DNA of 20,067 nucleotides from Ramicandelaber brevisporus (lineage: Eukaryota; Kickxellomycota; Ramicandelaberales; Ramicandelaberaceae), in assembly GCA_025201865.1 (NCBI GenBank), contig MU603109.1, positions 1 through 20,067 of the forward strand, read 5' to 3'. The notes under the pieces are model-generated. The model had not been told where the DNA came from. It was given only the letters and a program-made list of their open reading frames with translations, and did no database searches. Positions 1 through 8,633 of this stretch are shown piece after piece. Within the stretch, counting starts at the first letter, position 1, and every line of letters starts with the position of its first letter. The position numbers were made by a program, and so were the translations under genes.

Positions 1-48
1 ATTCAACGTTGCATTTCCGGCATCACCGCCTACTTGGCCCAATTCTAT

Positions 49-1641
49 CTAGATGAGGATATTGTCTTTACAATAAAGCCTGAGCACTTCTAATTTACGA
101 TATTCACCAAGTTCTTGAATGTCCAGCACTTGAACATTTGGAAACATCTCGATAATTGGATCAATCTTGGTGTCATAATTTGCAAACACTTCCTTGAGCC
201 TGAGCGTCTTGACGGACAGCGCCTTGATCCCATGCAGTTGGTCAGCTACATCCTTGGCGATACTGCAGGTCTTCAATTCAACAGTGGCCAGGCGTGGAGC
301 AGCGGCCATCATGTGGGGAAACGTGTCGGTGTCAAACGTCATCTCGTCAACATTGAGACTTTGAAGGAAACGGAGACAGGAGTTACGGTTAGTTGCTGCA
401 GCTGTGGTGGTGGTAGTGGAGGAGGCGGTTGACGCACAACTGGCGATGCTAAGAGCCTGTACAAACGGGATAGCCTGAGCAACCAAGCCAAAGTCGACAT
501 CCAGCAGAGCAGTAAGTGAACACTTTTGTATATTTGGCATGTTCACGAGATATCCGTGAATATCGGGCACACTAATCTTGGCGGCAGCAGATAACGAGAA
601 CTCGACAACAGTTTCCCATTGTCTCGCAAAGATTGTAGCCAGCGTTTGCTGAGAGAGCTCATTGCACGCACTGGATGTCACAGCCAGTGACAAAGACTGC
701 AGTTTTGGGAACCTTTCCGGCGTGAATGTCGAGTAATTGTAGATGGCTCGGTTACTGCAACACACCGGCATCTGCAGTTTACGTAAGTGCGGGAAGGTCG
801 AATTCGAGTTATCACTGCCAAACAATTGTTTGTTCATCTCACCGCAGCACCGATTGTTCAACTCGCTCACAGTACTCAGAGATACAAGAGATTGTGGCAA
901 CTTTGCAACAGTAGCGTCTGACAGAGGTTGACTAACTGCCAAGTCAATCCGAACTTGTCCAAACTCTTGAATTCCATTCATAACCGCTTCAAACGGTCCA
1001 AGTGCTGACTGCCACTCGTACTCGCTACGTTCAATCTTTAACCAAATCAGCGGAGCATGTTGGTCTCTACTCACTTCATTAATCCATCTGCAAGCTGCCT
1101 CTTCAGCGCCTGATGAATCATGCGTGATTGACAGAGTTACACGACGCAAATAACTCATCAGCTCCAAATGCACTTCAAACATCTCAATCATTCCAGAGTT
1201 AATCTCAAACAATACATGCTGCACATGAGGAAAGTAGCCGGTGAGATGGAACTCGTGTAGCAACGAGCCCAAACGTAAGTGCCGAACCATCTTGCCATTA
1301 CGCATTAACGAGCGAGAGGTCATTGGACCGCTGTACATGACACCGTTAAAGGGCAAGCTACGCCACAACTTTGAGGTAAACAACTTGTGGAAGGAGCGGC
1401 TGACTGGGAGCAAAGAGGCAGCGTCAGGTGTGTTAAAGTAGGATTCAGCAGTGTACTCGCACAACTCGTAAGGGAGGTCGAAGAAACGAAAGCCATCACT
1501 GCGATTGGTGGAGATGCCGTCAGATGAGCAGCCGAGATTTGCAAGGAATAGAGCAATCTGCCGAAGCTGTTCGTCAGAAGCAGCATCAATGTCGCGCCTA
1601 AGACGTGCGCGCAGTTCGCTGTCTGTAATTGTGGCATCCAT
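49..1641 (-). CDS. F-box-like / leucine-rich protein (probable SCF substrate adaptor)
   Basis: A 530-residue protein ending at a TAG at 49-51. Residues about 53-98 look like a degenerate F-box: FFDLPYEL, then a run of small and hydrophobic residues, LLPVSRSFHKLF, and a tryptophan at the end of the second helix. The rest contains irregular leucine-rich segments of the form LRKLQMP, LQSLSLAV, VQALSIAS and LEVLRLYC, as in the C-terminal repeats of fungal F-box proteins, plus a Ser/Thr/Ala run around residue 425. F-box proteins recruit targets to SCF ubiquitin ligases through Skp1; the target here is unknown. I chose the ATG at 1639-1641 because the upstream in-frame ATG at 1693-1695 adds only a hydrophobic, His/Asn-rich stretch that looks like translated leader. 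The stop lies 49 bp from the window edge, so a spliced continuation beyond it cannot be excluded. F-box identity is inferred from pattern only. Confidence 0.6.
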   Translation of the reverse strand: MDATITDSELRARLRRDIDAASDEQLRQIALFLANLGCSSDGISTNRSDGFRFFDLPYELCEYTAESYFNTPDAASLLPVSRSFHKLFTSKLWRSLPFNGVMYSGPMTSRSLMRNGKMVRHLRLGSLLHEFHLTGYFPHVQHVLFEINSGMIEMFEVHLELMSYLRRVTLSITHDSSGAEEAACRWINEVSRDQHAPLIWLKIERSEYEWQSALGPFEAVMNGIQEFGQVRIDLAVSQPLSDATVAKLPQSLVSLSTVSELNNRCCGEMNKQLFGSDNSNSTFPHLRKLQMPVCCSNRAIYNYSTFTPERFPKLQSLSLAVTSSACNELSQQTLATIFARQWETVVEFSLSAAAKISVPDIHGYLVNMPNIQKCSLTALLDVDFGLVAQAIPFVQALSIASCASTASSTTTTTAAATNRNSCLRFLQSLNVDEMTFDTDTFPHMMAAAPRLATVELKTCSIAKDVADQLHGIKALSVKTLRLKEVFANYDTKIDPIIEMFPNVQVLDIQELGEYRKLEVLRLYCKDNILI

Positions 1642-1847
1642 TGTATGATTGTTGTAGTGCGTTGTCGTGGAGAGAAGGAAGAGAAGAAGAGCCAAAGAAC
1701 AGCCAGTTCCCCGAGAACAAAGTACTCACATCGTCGTTCAGAGAACCAGGAACTTTCTATGTAGAACAAACACAGCTTAACATTGGAGGTGTTAAAAGGG
1801 GAGGGTTGTGATAGATTGTGACGTTTAGTAAACAATGGGCAGCTTCT

Positions 1848-3644
1848 TTACTGATAGAGGCTGCTCCAGATGCTGCCGGCAGTATCCTGCAACCACCGGG
1901 CAGTGCTACCAGCCAGCTGGACAGTAGTTTGAGTAGCACTGTAGGCGGCATTTGTGATTGTTTCCGAGTTGTTCAGCACATATTGCGCTCCGTGAACAAC
2001 TTGGCCGCGAACATTGCTCACCAGCGATTGCAGATCCTCGCTTGAAAACGTAGTTGAAGCGCCAGTGCCGGTGTGAGCAGTGATGGCCCACTGTTCGCCA
2101 TTCAAGATGTCACCAGTAACACTCGGGCCACCTGCAGAGCCTGCGGCAGCAGATGATGGCTGGAATGCATACCGAATGCCACGGAAGAGGCTATAGAGAG
2201 CAACAGCACTGGCGGCAATGGTGGCACCCAGCAGAATATCACCTTGGATTTTCCATCTGCGCACAGCGTCGCTGTAGCGGGTGCGAGAGAATGACACCAT
2301 TGTGTAGAGCGGGACAACAGTGTTTGGCATGAGACGGTGCAGCGAAGTTTCGATAAACTTGCGAGCACGGTAGCGACGAGTGGTTACATAGTGCTTCATT
2401 TCGTGGTGATTGTACATTGCCAAATCACAGATTGCAGCTGCATCAACACTGCGATGCTCAGTGTACTCATCCAGTGCAGTTTTCAGATTGGCGGCGTTGG
2501 CAGCAGTAACTCCATGCTTGGCGAAAATGCTGAACAGAACAGACACATCTTCGAAGCCAGCATTCATTCCTTGGCCATAGAACGGGACCATTGCATGGGC
2601 TGCATCGCCAATCACAAGACACTTGTCAGAGTAATGATATGGCGAGCACTTGATTGAGATCAGTGGTCCCTTGGGGTTGTTGAAGAAATCGCGAACAATA
2701 TTGTCTCTACCCATCAATGGAATTGCATCTGCAAAGTCACGCTCAAACCAATTCAACAAGTCATCAGAGGTCTTGATGGACTCCACCAATGAGAATGGAG
2801 CAAATAAAGTACAAGTAAACGAGCCATCAGGGTTTGGCAGAGCAATTAACATGTGAGTATGGCGTGGCCAAATGTGCAGATGGTCATTGGCCATCTGGAA
2901 TTCACCACTGCTGGATGGAGGAATGGTCAGTTCACAGTAGCAATGCTCAATATATTCCTGGCTGAAGTTCATTCTCACTTGTCTCATTAATGCTCGACGC
3001 ACTGCTGAAAATGCTCCATCGGCTCCAATGATTAAATCTACACTGGCCTTGACAGTTTCTTTAGTCGAAGCATTACCAGACTCACCACTTCCAGTAGCAG
3101 CAGCAGCAACACCAACTGTTTTATTGAAAGTCATGTGGCCATTCTCCAAATCAGCATTAACCAATGTATGGTTGAACTTAATTGCCACATTAGAATATTG
3201 CTCAGCAGCGGTCATCAAGTCCTCGTTTAATTTAGCTCTATCCACTGAGTTGATGTATTGGCCGGATAGTCCATATTGCTGGGATGCAGTCTGACCTTTG
3301 CGATCGTGCAGCATTCTTCCGGTCATTGGTAAGCCTCTGTCCAGCACTTGCTTATCAATTCCAACTCCCAACTCACGCATTGCGGCAATACCACGCTCGG
3401 ACACTGCCAGATTGATACTGCGCTGAGTAATCAGTCCGGCATTCTCGGGGAGACGCATGTCGGGGCGATGCTCATAGACGGTAACGTTCCAGCCATCGCG
3501 AGCAAAATACAATGCAGCCAGCGAACCGACTGGACCGGCGCCAATGATGGCCACGGACTTGGCACCAGGAACCGGAGAGTTCTCAGCGGGAGTATAATAC
3601 TCTTGGGCAGTTGAGCCTGGGGTAGAAGACACTGTGCTCGACAT
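1848..3644 (-). CDS. KMO: Kynurenine 3-monooxygenase (BNA4-type)
   Basis: FAD- and NADPH-dependent hydroxylation of L-kynurenine to 3-hydroxykynurenine in the kynurenine branch leading to NAD+, normally on the outer mitochondrial membrane. The 598-residue protein has the Rossmann FAD motif GAGPVG at residues 35-40, the family block RSINLAVSERG, a GADGAFSAVRR segment, and the second FAD motif GDAAHAMVPFYGQGMNAGFED starting at residue 346. Family blocks such as LHIWPR, SFTCTLF and PLYTMVSFSRTRY follow. A single hydrophobic segment near residues 470-487 matches the C-terminal membrane anchor of the family. Two features exceed the usual size of about 450-500 residues: an Ala/Gly/Ser insert after FNKTV, and a tail of about 110 residues beyond the anchor. 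The ATG at 3642-3644 is preferred because the longer open frame upstream translates into pyrimidine-run sequence without family similarity. The gene is divergent from the methyltransferase gene at 3839. Confidence 0.95.
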   Translation of the reverse strand: MSSTVSSTPGSTAQEYYTPAENSPVPGAKSVAIIGAGPVGSLAALYFARDGWNVTVYEHRPDMRLPENAGLITQRSINLAVSERGIAAMRELGVGIDKQVLDRGLPMTGRMLHDRKGQTASQQYGLSGQYINSVDRAKLNEDLMTAAEQYSNVAIKFNHTLVNADLENGHMTFNKTVGVAAAATGSGESGNASTKETVKASVDLIIGADGAFSAVRRALMRQVRMNFSQEYIEHCYCELTIPPSSSGEFQMANDHLHIWPRHTHMLIALPNPDGSFTCTLFAPFSLVESIKTSDDLLNWFERDFADAIPLMGRDNIVRDFFNNPKGPLISIKCSPYHYSDKCLVIGDAAHAMVPFYGQGMNAGFEDVSVLFSIFAKHGVTAANAANLKTALDEYTEHRSVDAAAICDLAMYNHHEMKHYVTTRRYRARKFIETSLHRLMPNTVVPLYTMVSFSRTRYSDAVRRWKIQGDILLGATIAASAVALYSLFRGIRYAFQPSSAAAGSAGGPSVTGDILNGEQWAITAHTGTGASTTFSSEDLQSLVSNVRGQVVHGAQYVLNNSETITNAAYSATQTTVQLAGSTARWLQDTAGSIWSSLYQ

Positions 3645-3838
3645 CAGAAGTTGCAGATGTTCTCGACGACAGAAGCGGAAGAGGATGAAGAAAAAGTAGA
3701 GATGTACTTTGGGAGACGGAGTGAGTGAGCGTGTGAAGCGATGAGCTGACTTCGGAGATAGCTGGAATAAATACAAAAAAAAAAACTCGAAAGAAAAAGT
3801 TCGAAAGAAAAAAGAAAAGCAGATCGGCGAGTGTAGTG
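3645..3838. promoter_or_regulatory. Short divergent intergenic region (KMO / SPOUT1)
   Basis: The 194 bp between the two start codons must hold the promoters and leaders of both genes. The half nearest the methyltransferase is strongly A-rich on the + strand. It has an AATAAATAC box around 3767-3775 that could act as a TATA-like element, an A-run, and a direct repeat of TCGAAAGAAAA at 3787-3797 and 3801-3811. Such A-runs tend to exclude nucleosomes. Function is inferred from position. Confidence 0.45.
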
Positions 3839-5599
3839 ATGGAGGCAGCAAGTTCCGGACCAAAGTCTGGTTCAGGCGACTCGCGGAAGGGAGACTTCGA
3901 TATCGAGAGCATTCCAGGATTCGGATCATCGAGAAGAGCAAAGCAAAAGCAGGCGCACAGTGCAAAGCGCAAGTCAGTTCCAAAACAACAACAGCAGAAC
4001 CAGCAGCAACAACAGCAGCAACAATACACTCCTCAGCACCAGAACCAACATCAGTATCAAAACCAAAATCAGAGCCGAGGTGAGCATTCGTCGACACCGT
4101 CGAAGCCACACTACAGCCATCAAAAGCCAGCAAACACCCCTACTAATGCGGCACCAACAGCATCCACAGCATCCACAGCATCTACAGCATCTACGGCTGC
4201 TGGCATTGAATCAACTGGTAGTCTGAGAGTTGGAGGCAAGCTGGGTCGACTCAAGCAGCGTCTCCAAAACCAGCATTTAAATGTCAAAAACACAAAGCCA
4301 ACTAAAGGCGGTGGTCTCTCTGACTTGGTTGGTTCCGACGGCAGTCTCAAGGTTCCATATCCAGATGTTGGCGGCGGTGGCTCAGTCTCTGAAGCTCTGT
4401 ACGGTGGAATCCAATTTGGCAGCACTAACAAAGTAGAGAATGGACGCAAATGGACGCTGAGTGTTGCAGTTCCTGGCTCAATTGTTGCTGCTGCGCCAAA
4501 TGCTGAACTGAAGACTTACTTGGCAGGACAGATTGCAAGAGCAGCAACCGTGTTTGGCATTGATGAGATTGTGGTTTATAACGACGCATCTGCCACTCCG
4601 CTGGGTGGTCCAAAGCATGAATTAAAGCGCAGATCAAAGAGAGCCAGATTGGAGCGACAGCAGGAAAAGGCTGCAATGAATGAAGCTGATAATGAGAACA
4701 ATGTTGGTGATGATAATGATAATGATGATGATGGTGATGATGATGATGAAGACAATGAAGAAGATGATGGTGGTGACGATAGTGATCCGGATCCAATTGC
4801 TGGAGAATACGAATCTGCCGACAAGGTTGGTAAATTTAATTGCGATACATTTTTGGCTCGCATCTTGAGTTTCCTCGAGGCTCCTCATTATCTCCGCAGT
4901 GCGCTGTTCCCTGTTCATCAAGATTTAGCCTACGCTAAACTACTGAACTCACTCGATGCGCCGCACCATCTCAAGGGCATTGACAAGTCCCAGTTTCGCG
5001 ATGGCCTTGTTCTGCCTCCCACCGACGAATCCAATGCTGCCAAAGAGCCTTGCCTGGTGGAATGTGGACTGCGCAAACCAGTCATTGTGAACCGCAGAGT
5101 GCAAGCTGGCGTGAGAGTTACTGTGAAGCTGTCAGGTAAGTTTAACCTAGCTGGACACGCACTGGGTGTATTGGTGTCGTCGAGAGTGCCGGTGGAAGAG
5201 TATGGAATGCCAGCATGGGGATACAAGGTCAGATTGGCCTCCAGTCTTGGCGAGGCATTGTATGAGTGTCCATACACTGATAGTGGACGGTACGATTTCA
5301 CAGTTGGAACGTCTGAGCGTGGCCAGCCGATTCATCAGCTTGACTCATCAGTGGTTAGCAACGGAGCTGCCACTGGCGCGAAACATGTGCTGATTGTGTT
5401 TGGCGGCAACAGCGGTTTAGAAGCAGCAATTGATACTGATGATTCGGTCAACACGGCTGGCGAAGACGCTCGGTCATTGTTCTCCGTGTATGTGAACACT
5501 TGTCCTGGCCAAGGTTCGCGTACCATTCGCACAGAAGAGGCCATGCTCATCTCCCTTGCCGCATTGAAGCCATACATTACCAAAGTAACGAGCATGTAA
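3839..5599 (+). CDS. SPOUT1: SPOUT1/C9orf114-type RNA methyltransferase
   Basis: Predicted S-adenosylmethionine-dependent RNA methyltransferase of the SPOUT fold (Methyltrn_RNA_3, formerly DUF171), the family of human SPOUT1/CENP-32. Residues from W205 carry VAVPGSIV, ELKTYLAGQIARA and DEIVVYND. From F333 follow FLARILSFLEAPHYLR, LFPVHQDL, LLNSLDAPHHL, then WGYKVRLASSL, TVGTSERG and the diagnostic knot segment NTCPGQGSRTIRTEEA from residue 553. The domain is interrupted by a very acidic Asp/Asn/Glu insert at about residues 281-317. The N-terminal 200 residues are low-complexity and basic, with a glutamine run and four Ala-Ser-Thr repeats. The protein has 586 residues, against about 376 in human as I recall. 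Start: the ATG at 3839, directly after a GTG that is not a likely eukaryotic start. It is convergent with the SCAMP gene. The RNA target cannot be told from sequence. Confidence 0.93.
   Translation: MEAASSGPKSGSGDSRKGDFDIESIPGFGSSRRAKQKQAHSAKRKSVPKQQQQNQQQQQQQQYTPQHQNQHQYQNQNQSRGEHSSTPSKPHYSHQKPANTPTNAAPTASTASTASTASTAAGIESTGSLRVGGKLGRLKQRLQNQHLNVKNTKPTKGGGLSDLVGSDGSLKVPYPDVGGGGSVSEALYGGIQFGSTNKVENGRKWTLSVAVPGSIVAAAPNAELKTYLAGQIARAATVFGIDEIVVYNDASATPLGGPKHELKRRSKRARLERQQEKAAMNEADNENNVGDDNDNDDDGDDDDEDNEEDDGGDDSDPDPIAGEYESADKVGKFNCDTFLARILSFLEAPHYLRSALFPVHQDLAYAKLLNSLDAPHHLKGIDKSQFRDGLVLPPTDESNAAKEPCLVECGLRKPVIVNRRVQAGVRVTVKLSGKFNLAGHALGVLVSSRVPVEEYGMPAWGYKVRLASSLGEALYECPYTDSGRYDFTVGTSERGQPIHQLDSSVVSNGAATGAKHVLIVFGGNSGLEAAIDTDDSVNTAGEDARSLFSVYVNTCPGQGSRTIRTEEAMLISLAALKPYITKVTSM
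3986..4024 (+). repeat. CAG/CAA repeat coding a glutamine run
   Basis: A mixed CAA/CAG tract broken by one AAC codon, giving QQQQN followed by eight Gln in the disordered N-terminus of the methyltransferase. Mixed codons suggest selection for Gln or an older repeat rather than recent slippage. Confidence 0.85.
4160..4195 (+). repeat. Four 9-bp tandem units coding Ala-Ser-Thr
   Basis: Four consecutive GCA-TCY-ACR units encode (AST)x4. Differences are confined to third positions (TCC/TCT, ACA/ACG). It is an in-frame minisatellite in the disordered N-terminal region. Confidence 0.85.
4680..4788 (+). repeat. GAT-rich tract coding an acidic insert inside the SPOUT domain
   Basis: A run of GAT, AAT and GAA codons encodes a stretch made almost only of Asp, Asn, Glu and Gly. 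It lies between the two conserved blocks of the methyltransferase fold, right after a basic segment (KRRSKRARLERQQEK). The insertion site is probably a surface loop, since both flanking blocks are well conserved. Confidence 0.8.
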
Positions 5600-5674
5600 A
5601 CTTTTTCGATTAGTAAAAACTGACTTACTTTTGAATCAGTGCCAGTTGAGTTAATTAAGAAAGTAGTTAAAGGG

Positions 5675-5688
5675 AATAAAAGAATAAA
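5675..5688 (+). terminator. Two AATAAA polyadenylation signals after SPOUT1
   Basis: AATAAA occurs at 5675-5680 and 5683-5688, about 75-90 bp after the stop codon of the + strand methyltransferase gene, within the 138-bp gap to the convergent SCAMP gene. The position fits a 3' end signal; use is inferred. Confidence 0.5.
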
Positions 5689-5737
5689 AAAAGAAAGGGA
5701 TGAAGAAAAAAAAAGAAGGGAGAGGGTTATTTTGTTT

Positions 5738-6859
5738 TTAGGTACGGCCGCCTGCTGTTCCACTGAGATAGCTTGTAGCAGCTGTAGTAGCAGCCTGCTG
5801 AGCCGCCTGCTGTGCTACATTTGACTGTGCAATGCCGCCGATGGCCTGTGCCTTCGCATCAGCAAACGTGTGGCCCTGAGTGCGATAGTGGGTGTAAACT
5901 CTCTTGTACATGTACAGATGGAACAGCACTTGGCAAATCCACGCGGCCGAGTTAATGATGCCAAACACACCTGCAGCCCACGCGGAATGCGACAATGCAT
6001 TGATCGTATTAATCAAGCCAGCCGATCCGGATCCATAGAAACCGGCAGCCATGTATGCCGAGAACAGAATGTGCAGTCCACCAAACACAAAGTAGATGAA
6101 ATAGTACAGAGACTTTTCCTTCATGTAAGCATTGTAGACGGGGCGGTACCACAAAAAGAACGAACCAAATGTCGCCGTAAACAGATATGTAAAGCTGACT
6201 CCAAAGTCAGTCGTACCTGTCCAGTTCTGCTCAATGTGAGACACCATCAGCACAAAGCAGCTGATCAAGTTAAAGACAACGGTTGCTTCCAGAATGAGCC
6301 AGCTGCGGAAGAGATAGCGGACAGTCTTTTGCTCGTGGACAGGGATCTCTGCATCGATGTTGTGGTACATGACTGGATAGAACGGAGGGAAGTTGTTTGC
6401 GGGGCGCGCACCGGCTGTACCCATCGCCGCCTGCTGTTCACGAAGCTGGCGCTCTCTAGCTGCCAAGTCCTGCTCACGCTGTTGCAAATCACGCTCGCGG
6501 TCGCTCATATCAATCGTGGCATGCCCCGGGGTCGATGCAGCGGCTGCATTGCTGCCATCAAGGTATCCACGACGAGCATCGTTGCCCACGTTAGAAGCTG
6601 TGGAATTGCCAGAGTGCTGGCGGCTACGGTTGGAGCGGCTGTAGTAGTTGCCAGAGAGGTCGTCTTCGTCCTGGAGCGACACGTCTACAGTGTGATGCGC
6701 TGCACCTCCACTGCTGTTCATTGCATGCGAGATCGCAGGGTCTGAGAACGGACTGCTGTGCGAGTTGCCGTATGTGTTCGAGCTGCCGCCATAGTAGCGG
6801 TTGCTGCTGCCACCACCGCCATGCTGGTCGCCAAACGGGTCGCTGCTGTTGTATGACAT
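5738..6859 (-). CDS. SCAMP: Secretory carrier-associated membrane protein (SCAMP family)
   Basis: Four-pass membrane protein of the trans-Golgi/endosomal recycling pathway. The 373-residue protein has the full SCAMP order. A disordered cytosolic N-terminus carries DPFG and SPFSDP motifs in place of the animal NPF repeats that bind EH domains. A heptad segment around RERDLQQREQDLAARERQLRE follows. The conserved entry NNFPPFYP (from residue 155) with DAEIPVHEQ leads into four hydrophobic segments near residues 187-209, 218-237, 250-274 and 293-318. The amphipathic linker WYRPVYNAYMKEKS after the second segment matches the conserved SCAMP E-peptide region. The C-terminal tail is Ala/Gln-rich with a QAIGGIAQS motif like the QAQEEFSQGI of animal SCAMPs. 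The ATG at 6857-6859 (MSYNSSDPF) is preferred over one 13 codons upstream, which lies in a GA-rich leader. The family is widespread in animals and plants but missing from many fungi. Confidence 0.92.
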   Translation of the reverse strand: MSYNSSDPFGDQHGGGGSSNRYYGGSSNTYGNSHSSPFSDPAISHAMNSSGGAAHHTVDVSLQDEDDLSGNYYSRSNRSRQHSGNSTASNVGNDARRGYLDGSNAAAASTPGHATIDMSDRERDLQQREQDLAARERQLREQQAAMGTAGARPANNFPPFYPVMYHNIDAEIPVHEQKTVRYLFRSWLILEATVVFNLISCFVLMVSHIEQNWTGTTDFGVSFTYLFTATFGSFFLWYRPVYNAYMKEKSLYYFIYFVFGGLHILFSAYMAAGFYGSGSAGLINTINALSHSAWAAGVFGIINSAAWICQVLFHLYMYKRVYTHYRTQGHTFADAKAQAIGGIAQSNVAQQAAQQAATTAATSYLSGTAGGRT

Positions 6860-6959
6860 TCCACTCTCTCTCTCTAACTCACTCGCTCTCTCAATCACTC
6901 AGGCGATGGACGATGTTGAAAAAAAAAGAAAAGAATAAAGAAAAGAATAATAGGGCTAC

Positions 6960-7036
6960 AGAGAAGCAGAGAAGCAGAGAAGTAGAACAGGAAGGGCCAA
7001 GTCAGTTGCTGAGAGGAAGGAAGGAAGGAAGGAAGG
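6960..7036. repeat. Purine microsatellites between the SCAMP and BTB genes
   Basis: Two simple repeats lie in the 178-bp gap between the SCAMP start and the BTB-gene stop. One is an 8-bp unit AGAGAAGC repeated three times (6960-6983, last copy ending in T). The other is a GGAA tetranucleotide repeated five times plus GG (7015-7036), ending two bases before the BTB stop codon. The gap is strongly strand-asymmetric, purine-rich on the + strand. No gene is seen in it. Confidence 0.8.
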
Positions 7037-7037
7037 T

Positions 7038-8633
7038 TTATCGCGAAAACTTGGCGAACCAATGCTCGATGCCGGCGCTGTGCAGTCGCTCGGAGTCCAT
7101 GGTCAAGTGCGGACATAGATATGGCTCGTGCTCGAGATAGGCTCTGATGATCGGTTCGTGCTCAACGTACTTGAGCAGCTGGTGTGCACCGTATGTCTGT
7201 GCAATGTCAAGGAGGTCTTCTCTTGCAATGCACGGATGAGACTCGGGTTGATTGGCAAGAGCCATTTCGCACATGCGGAACAAGCTCGGAATGCCAAACC
7301 GTGCTGCATAATGCATCGCCTGTATCCATTCATCCGCTGTCAGCTTTGTAACTGTGCCACAGCTTGGTAAACGAGCAGTGATCATCTCGTGTCTATCCAC
7401 GCCATATTCGTTTGATGCAGTTTCTATGGATCTGATGTACAGGTACCGCAAGCATTTCCGCAGCATGATACGATCGCCAGCGGTTTCGTTGGTTTCTTCT
7501 TCGATTGTAACATTCATTTGCCTTGATTCTACCATTGTCGACATCAATAGATCCTCAAAGTATCGACTGTTGCGTGCTACAATGCTTGAATGCAGTCGAA
7601 TCGGATTCTCTCTGTCGCCAGCCAGAACCACTGTAAAGTCAGCCGTCAGCTCGTCGTCAAACGCCAAGTGCTGTTCACTAACTGAGTCCTCCGGCTGAAT
7701 AAAGTCAACTTCTTGGAAGAATGGCCTCCAAGTTGTGCGAATATCAAATGGACAGCAAGGAAGGTCGGCGTTGTCGATATCGCCATTGAATGCATCTGTG
7801 ACAGTTTGAGATGTGGATGTTCTGAAAAGCTGCGCCTTGATGCGCGGCCAACCCTGAGTGCCTCCAGAGAGCACAGCGTAGACTTCAAACCCATATTCAC
7901 CACGGAGTAGCTCCGTGGCATCAAACGGTGGTGGAGGCGGACAAGATGTCCGACGTTGTATATCAAATTGTGGCGACAGCTCTTCAATCCGAGCAAACCC
8001 AGCTGATTCCATTGTGGCCAGCAACATATCCTTCGTGTCCACTGAACCGTGTGCGCTCTCTATCCAGCTTGTAAACGGAGTGTCACATCTTTCTGCCACG
8101 CTCTCCTCTTCTTTGTTATCATCGTTATCAAACATGATTGCCTTTGACAGCGGTCTAATCATCCAAGTAACCAGTGCCATCTCATCATGCACTGCTGATT
8201 CCAGTCTCAGTTTCACAGATTCCAGTATATACTTTTTGCTCATGAAATGCAATCTCCATCCAATTACTCCAATCTCCTCACTGCTGCTGTTGACGCTTTG
8301 TCTCGACAGATATGCCATTTCATGATTCTGCTCAACCTCTCGAGAGATATTGTACATTGCCCACACACCGCCACTTGGATGTCGAAATGAACTTGCAAGT
8401 GGCTCGCTGACTTGTCCATTTTCATAATAGCAATCTTCAACGGGGGAATAGGAGAGTCGATGGTGGTAGACTGAGCAATCGGATGAGTCGCGGAAGCGAA
8501 GCGGAATCGAGCCGTTGAGGACGCCGTCGTATCGACAGCGCTGGAGACGGTTAGCCACCTCTGACGGTGTGTGATAGACTCTGGAGTCCTTGGTAATTGC
8601 TCCGTGCAGCAGTACTAGTATAAACGACAGCAT
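7038..8633 (-). CDS. BTB/POZ-domain protein with a divergent N-terminal half
   Basis: A 531-residue protein with a recognisable BTB domain from about residue 330: ADFTVVLAG, then IRLHSSIVARNSRYFEDLL and later CLRYLYI. This matches the DhxHkxxLaaxSxyFxxxf pattern of BTB domains, which dimerise and often bind Cullin-3. The following helices (IQAMHYAARFGIPSLFRMCEMAL and LLDIAQTYGAHQLLKYVE) resemble the BTB-proximal BACK-like helices. The first 320 residues have no firm match. EEIGVIGWRLHFMSK followed by a long beta-type segment recalls a MATH domain and would suggest a SPOP-like ubiquitin adaptor, but this is weak. The annotated start gives a short hydrophobic N-terminus (MLSFILVLLHGAIT) that looks like a signal peptide, odd for a cytosolic BTB protein. 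An upstream exon or later start is possible. Stop TAA at 7038-7040. Confidence 0.7.
   Translation of the reverse strand: MLSFILVLLHGAITKDSRVYHTPSEVANRLQRCRYDGVLNGSIPLRFRDSSDCSVYHHRLSYSPVEDCYYENGQVSEPLASSFRHPSGGVWAMYNISREVEQNHEMAYLSRQSVNSSSEEIGVIGWRLHFMSKKYILESVKLRLESAVHDEMALVTWMIRPLSKAIMFDNDDNKEEESVAERCDTPFTSWIESAHGSVDTKDMLLATMESAGFARIEELSPQFDIQRRTSCPPPPPFDATELLRGEYGFEVYAVLSGGTQGWPRIKAQLFRTSTSQTVTDAFNGDIDNADLPCCPFDIRTTWRPFFQEVDFIQPEDSVSEQHLAFDDELTADFTVVLAGDRENPIRLHSSIVARNSRYFEDLLMSTMVESRQMNVTIEEETNETAGDRIMLRKCLRYLYIRSIETASNEYGVDRHEMITARLPSCGTVTKLTADEWIQAMHYAARFGIPSLFRMCEMALANQPESHPCIAREDLLDIAQTYGAHQLLKYVEHEPIIRAYLEHEPYLCPHLTMDSERLHSAGIEHWFAKFSR

Noticed and set aside
1320-1835. A 171-codon minus-strand frame overlapping the F-box gene start
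   Set aside because: It is out of frame with the F-box protein and covers the intergenic leader; low-complexity Ser/Thr/Leu translation.
3645-4133. Open frame extending the KMO N-terminus by 163 codons
   Set aside because: It covers the promoter and the antisense of the methyltransferase 5' end, is rich in Phe/Ser/Leu from pyrimidine runs, and has no family similarity. KMO homology starts shortly after the ATG at 3644.
5870-6745. A 291-codon + strand frame antisense to SCAMP
   Set aside because: It is the complement of a well-supported SCAMP gene; its translation is Cys/His/Arg-rich without a domain.
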